From assembly GCA_947475365.1 (NCBI GenBank), contig CANJOI010000006.1, positions 1 to 37,965 of the forward strand: a DNA stretch of 37,965 nt. Direction: 5' to 3'. The notes beneath the pieces were generated by a model. The model saw only the letters and a list, made by a program, of their open reading frames with translations, had not been told where the DNA came from and made no database searches. Below, one piece after another: positions 34,609 to 37,965 of this stretch (position 1 is its first letter; the number at the start of each line of letters is the position of its first letter). A program made the translations under genes and the position numbers. This DNA is from Fidelibacterota bacterium. Lineage in GTDB: Bacteria; Pseudomonadota; Alphaproteobacteria; Rhodospirillales; Rhodospirillaceae.

Positions 34609-37119
34609 ATGCGATTTAAGAAACTACTGGCGCTCGGCACCAGCCCGGTTGCCCTGGCTTATATGCTCACCCTGCCGACCGCGGCCTTCGCCCAGTCGAC
34701 CGGCACCCTGGAAATGGAAGAAATCGTCGTCACCGGCCGCGCCGTGACCGAAAACCTCGGCGGCACCATCGTCGCCGAAACGGTGTCGAAGTCGCGCTCC
34801 ACGGTGACCGAGGAATATCTGGAAACCCAGGTCGCCGGTCAGTCCATCATCCAGTCGATCAACCTGCTCCCGGGCGTCAGCTTCACCAACAACGATCCAT
34901 ACGGCTCGTCGGGCGGCAACCTGCGCCTGCGCAGCTTCGACGGCCCGCGTATTTCGGTGACCTTCGACGGCATGCCGCTGAACGATACCGGCAACTATGC
35001 GCTGTTCACCAACCAGCTGCTCGACGGCGAAGTGATCGACAAGACCACCGTCAACCTCGGCACCACCGACGTCGACAGCCCGACCGCCTCGGCCACCGGC
35101 GGCACCGTCAACGTGCTGTCGCGCAAGCCCTCGGACAAGTTCCTGCTCACCGGCGTCGTGTCGGGCGGCTCGTTCTCCAACCGCCGCTTCTACGGCTCGG
35201 TCGATACCGGCGCGCTCACCGAAACGGGCACCTCGGCCTTCATCACGTCGTCTTATCAGAAGTACGACAAATTCAAGGGCCCGGGCACGCTCGAGAAGTA
35301 CCAGTTCAACGGCAAAATCTACCAGCCGATCGGCGACCGCGACTTCTTCAGCATCGGTTTCCACTGGAACCGCAACCGCAACAACGCCTACCGCACGCTC
35401 TCGACCGCCGACATCGCCGGCACGACCGCGTTCCCCAACCCGCTCGGCACCAACCTGGATTACATCCCGAATTGCGTGCGCTCCACGCCGCGCAACGGCC
35501 AGGTGGACAACGACAACCTCGGCAATGCCGCAGACACCACCGCGACCGCGAGCTGCACCAACTACATCGGCCACCGCATCAACCCGTCCAACACGGGCAA
35601 CATCCGGATGCAGTTCGGTTATCACATCATGGATAACCTGCAGCTGACCATCGACCCGAACTTCCAGTACACGCTGGCCACCGGCGGCACCACCAACAGC
35701 ACGCTGTCGGAAAGCGACGGGCGCCTGCGCGGCTCCAAGTCGACCATCACCGGCACCGGCGTCGACCTCAACGGCGACGGCGACTTCCTCGACAGCATTC
35801 GCGTCTACGCGCCGTCGGTCACCAACACCTACCGCTACGGCGTCACGGCCTCGCTGATCTACCGCTTCGACGAAAGCCAGGCGATCCGCGCGTCCTACAC
35901 CCTCGACTACGGCCGCCACCGCCAGACCGGCGACGGCGCCAAGTTCGACAGCAACTACAACATCGTCGATCTGTTCCCGCACTATAACCGCGTCGCCAAT
36001 ATTCAGTCCCTCGACGGCCTGACCTACCGCTTCCGCGACCGCTTCTCGATCGCCGAGCTGAACCAATTCTCGGCCAGCTACAGCGGCTCGTTCTTCGACA
36101 ACCAGATCAAGGTCGATGCCGGCCTGCGTCTGCCGTACTTCCACCGCGAACTGAACCAGTATTGCTACACCCAGCGCGGCACCAGCACCGCCTACTGCAC
36201 CACGCAGGTGGCGAGCGCCCCGAACGCCGAAGGCTATGTGACCTTCGCCGGCTCGGCCACGCAGTACCTGAAGCCGTTCGCCGCCACCCGCGACTACGAC
36301 AAGGCCCTGCCGTCGTTTGGCCTGTCGTACCGTCCGGACCAGGGCCCGCACATGGTCTACGCGAGCTTCTCGCAGGGCCTGTCGGCGCCGCGCACGGACG
36401 ACCTGTACACCGCCAGCCTGCCGCCCGGCGGCTCGCAGGTGGCCCAGGTGCCGACCGTGCTTCCGGAAACCACCGACTCCTATGAAGTCGGCTACCGCTA
36501 TCAGACCTCGAATCTGATCTCGTCCTTGGCGCTGTGGAAGATCGACTACGCCAACCGCATCGTCACCTCGTTCGACCCGATCACCCTGATCTCGGTCGCG
36601 CGTAACATCGGCGACGTACAGCTGTACGGCGCGGACGCGGAAATCGGCTTCTCGCCGGCGGAAGGCCTCACGGTCTACGCGTCGGCGTCTTATGACCACT
36701 CGAAGCTGATCAATAACCTGCAAGTCACGGCGACCACGGTCGCCCCGACCGCCGGCAAGAAGCTGGTGGAAACCCCGGACTGGACGTTCTCGCTGCGCGG
36801 CCAGTACGAAATCGGCGACTTCCAGTTCGGCGCGCAGGTGAAGTACACCGGCGATCGCTTCTCGACCGACGTCAACGACGAAGTGGCGCCGTCCTACACG
36901 CTGGTGGACCTGGATGCCCGCTACAAGCTGGACGCTCTGCTCGGCATGAAGAACACCTTCATCCAGCTCAACGTCACCAACCTGTTCGACAAGGCCTACT
37001 TCGGCTCGATCTCCAGCCGCATCACCGCGGTGTCGAGCGTGCCTGGCTTCTCGGGTCTGCCGGCCTACAACATCGGCGCCCCCCGCACCGTCCAGGGCTC
37101 GCTGCACGTCGAGTTCTAA
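34609..37119 (+). CDS. TonB-dependent outer-membrane receptor
   Basis: The 836-residue protein has a signal peptide to about residue 28 (AAFAQ), a TonB-box-like EEIVVTG (37-43), a plug domain (about 50-175; SIIQSINLLPGVSF, LRLRSFDGPRISVTFDGMPLND, ATGGTVNVLSRKP) and a C-terminal 22-strand-type barrel that ends with the expected aromatic (LHVEF). It imports an unknown ligand in a TonB/ExbBD-driven way; neighbours suggest a phosphorus compound, but iron or sugars are equally possible by sequence. Two ATG codons are adjacent (34606 and 34609); AGGAG at 34598-34602 is better spaced for the second. Codon use is strongly biased to a few C- or G-ending codons, like the glucan synthase gene, suggesting high expression. 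Confidence 0.93.
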   Translation: MRFKKLLALGTSPVALAYMLTLPTAAFAQSTGTLEMEEIVVTGRAVTENLGGTIVAETVSKSRSTVTEEYLETQVAGQSIIQSINLLPGVSFTNNDPYGSSGGNLRLRSFDGPRISVTFDGMPLNDTGNYALFTNQLLDGEVIDKTTVNLGTTDVDSPTASATGGTVNVLSRKPSDKFLLTGVVSGGSFSNRRFYGSVDTGALTETGTSAFITSSYQKYDKFKGPGTLEKYQFNGKIYQPIGDRDFFSIGFHWNRNRNNAYRTLSTADIAGTTAFPNPLGTNLDYIPNCVRSTPRNGQVDNDNLGNAADTTATASCTNYIGHRINPSNTGNIRMQFGYHIMDNLQLTIDPNFQYTLATGGTTNSTLSESDGRLRGSKSTITGTGVDLNGDGDFLDSIRVYAPSVTNTYRYGVTASLIYRFDESQAIRASYTLDYGRHRQTGDGAKFDSNYNIVDLFPHYNRVANIQSLDGLTYRFRDRFSIAELNQFSASYSGSFFDNQIKVDAGLRLPYFHRELNQYCYTQRGTSTAYCTTQVASAPNAEGYVTFAGSATQYLKPFAATRDYDKALPSFGLSYRPDQGPHMVYASFSQGLSAPRTDDLYTASLPPGGSQVAQVPTVLPETTDSYEVGYRYQTSNLISSLALWKIDYANRIVTSFDPITLISVARNIGDVQLYGADAEIGFSPAEGLTVYASASYDHSKLINNLQVTATTVAPTAGKKLVETPDWTFSLRGQYEIGDFQFGAQVKYTGDRFSTDVNDEVAPSYTLVDLDARYKLDALLGMKNTFIQLNVTNLFDKAYFGSISSRITAVSSVPGFSGLPAYNIGAPRTVQGSLHVEF

Positions 37120-37140
37120 TAAGCGCCACTGCGTAAGATG

Positions 37141-37168
37141 AAAGGGCCTCCCGCAAGGGAGGCCCTTT
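37141..37168. terminator. Bidirectional intrinsic terminator between convergent genes
   Basis: A 12-bp perfect stem (37141-37152 with 37157-37168) has a GCAA loop. It carries T-rich ends in both directions, so it can stop transcription of the TonB receptor gene (plus) and of the DNA glycosylase gene (minus). Confidence 0.85.
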
Positions 37169-37182
37169 TCATTTGCGCTTGG

Positions 37183-37881
37183 TTATTTGCCCTTGGCTTT
37201 GGGCTTGGCGCGGGCTTTGATTTTTGCCTTGGCCTTTGGTTTCTTTGCCAGGGGCGATTTATCGGCGCCGCGCGTGGCGCCGTAATAGTGCCAGAGCAGA
37301 ACCGCGGCGCTGCTGCGGTACGGCCGCCAGATTTCGGCGATGGCTTCGATCTGCTTGGCGGTGGGGCGTTTCTTGAGGCCCTGCAGGTGCTGGATCCCGG
37401 CCTGGAGCGCGAGGTCCGCCGCCGGCCAGACGTCGCCGCGGCCCATGCAGAGCATCAGGTAGATGTCGGCGGTCCAGTTACCCACGCCTTTGTAGGCGGT
37501 AAGAGTGTCGCGCACAGTGTCGGTGTCGGCCTTGTGCAGTTTCTTGAAATCGAGCGCCCCGCCGACGGTGGCTTCGGCGAGGCCCAGGGCATAGCGGCTC
37601 TTCTGGCCGCTGAAGCCGGAGGCGCGCAGGCCGGGCTCATTCAGGGCCAATATTTTCTCAGGGGTGACTTTGCCGCCGCAGTTCTTTTCCAGCTTGGCCC
37701 AGATGCCGGCGGCGGCCGAGGTGGACACCTGTTGCCCGGCGATGATGCGGATCAGGGCGTCGAACCCCGGCCGTGTAACCCGCGGGCCGGGCATGCCGGC
37801 CACTTTCAGCGCGCGCGCCATGTGACGGCACTGCTTGGCCAGCGCCTTCAGGTCAGTGGCGAGATCGTAGGGTGCGGTCAT
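37183..37881 (-). CDS. DNA-3-methyladenine glycosylase II-like protein (HhH-GPD) with basic tail
   Basis: The 232-residue protein is an AlkA-like base-excision glycosylase. RIIAGQQVSTSAAAGIWAKLE opens the fold, and a helix-hairpin-helix, YKGVGNWTADIYLML, precedes the catalytic Asp D156 in WPAADLALQAG. It should remove alkylated bases from DNA. The last 25 residues are a Lys/Ala/Pro-rich tail (KKPKAKAKIKARAKPKAKGK) absent from the family core; a DNA-affinity role is inferred. It overlaps the preceding minus-strand gene by ATGA at 37878-37881, so it is probably translationally coupled. It converges on the TonB receptor gene across a strong terminator. Confidence 0.92.
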   Translation of the reverse strand: MTAPYDLATDLKALAKQCRHMARALKVAGMPGPRVTRPGFDALIRIIAGQQVSTSAAAGIWAKLEKNCGGKVTPEKILALNEPGLRASGFSGQKSRYALGLAEATVGGALDFKKLHKADTDTVRDTLTAYKGVGNWTADIYLMLCMGRGDVWPAADLALQAGIQHLQGLKKRPTAKQIEAIAEIWRPYRSSAAVLLWHYYGATRGADKSPLAKKPKAKAKIKARAKPKAKGK

Positions 37882-37965
37882 TTCGCTTTCCGGGTGAAGA
37901 CCAAGGTGTCACCGGTCGAGGCCCTCGCGTCGAACGCATATCCATCCGTGTCGAAGTGCTTGAGC
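37878..37965 (-). CDS. C-terminal end of an unidentified protein
   Basis: The frame reads about 28 codons on the minus strand, from the window edge to the TGA at 37880-37878 (about ...HFDTDGYAFDARASTGDTLVFTRKAK). The stop overlaps the glycosylase start as ATGA, so the two genes are surely co-transcribed. Too little is present to name a family. Confidence 0.6.
   Translation of the reverse strand, partial: LKHFDTDGYAFDARASTGDTLVFTRKAK

Noticed and set aside
34624-37107. An 827-codon open frame on the minus strand opposite the TonB receptor gene
   Set aside because: It is the mirror of a strongly codon-biased gene, is low-complexity Arg/Ala/Val/Gly-rich, has no family motif, and the plus-strand protein is unmistakable.

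Overview
The window is one continuous piece of a GC-rich proteobacterial chromosome, most likely an alphaproteobacterium. The pointers are the metal-ligand type of HemB, the NdvB-like GH17-GT2 glucan synthase, the SapC protein beside a TonB-dependent receptor, and the general gene style. I cannot assign an order or genus. There are no rRNAs, tRNAs, insertion sequences, integrases or CRISPR arrays, so it reads as core chromosome with some lineage-specific modules.

Layout. (1) 2-2898: the end of an APS/PAPS reductase gene (cysH), followed by hemD, hemB and a precorrin-2 dehydrogenase gene. The last three are chained by 4-bp ATGA overlaps. This run links sulfate assimilation to heme and siroheme supply. 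(2) 2978-10847: a 1456-residue hybrid histidine kinase (PAS-PAS-GAF-GAF-PAS-PAS-kinase-REC-HPt), the helicase HrpB, and the convergent 23S rRNA methyltransferase RlmJ. (3) 10848-14124: a 590-bp non-coding stretch with an orphan intrinsic terminator and other pairing segments, then a membrane GH17-GT2 beta-glucan synthase and a strong terminator. (4) 14126-21117: an OppA-like binding protein plus a DUF3445 (heme-dependent oxidative N-demethylase-like) protein on the minus strand. A Tat-exported DUF885 putative peptidase, a cysK-GNAT pair and an alpha/beta hydrolase follow. (5) 21274-22063: a 23-residue Ala/Lys-repeat micropeptide gene and a compositionally odd CpG-dense island of about 560 bp with no convincing gene.

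(6) 22072-27583, minus strand: a tight four-gene operon, in transcription order a secreted cupredoxin-like protein, a membrane sensor with a degenerate GGDEF and an intact EAL domain, an outer-membrane beta-barrel, and an AI-2E family permease. It probably ends at a palindromic terminator. This is the best candidate in the window for a poorly described system: a periplasmic, perhaps copper- or redox-linked, input to c-di-GMP breakdown tied to envelope transport. (7) 27825-29543: a membrane-anchored class III adenylate cyclase. (8) 29698-37119: SapC, an alkaline-phosphatase-superfamily phosphodiesterase, a divergent PhoD-type phosphatase and a TonB-dependent receptor, which look like a phosphorus or organic-phosphate scavenging neighbourhood. 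A perfect 10-bp direct repeat lies upstream of sapC and an inverted repeat lies between the phosphatases. (9) 37183-37965: an AlkA-like DNA glycosylase with a Lys/Ala-rich tail, preceded on the same strand by the end of an unidentified gene.

Signalling is a theme: one multi-sensor phosphorelay kinase, one c-di-GMP phosphodiesterase and one cAMP synthase sit in 27 kb. Functions are assigned from motifs read by eye; no database search was possible. Promoter and operator calls are weak unless stated otherwise.
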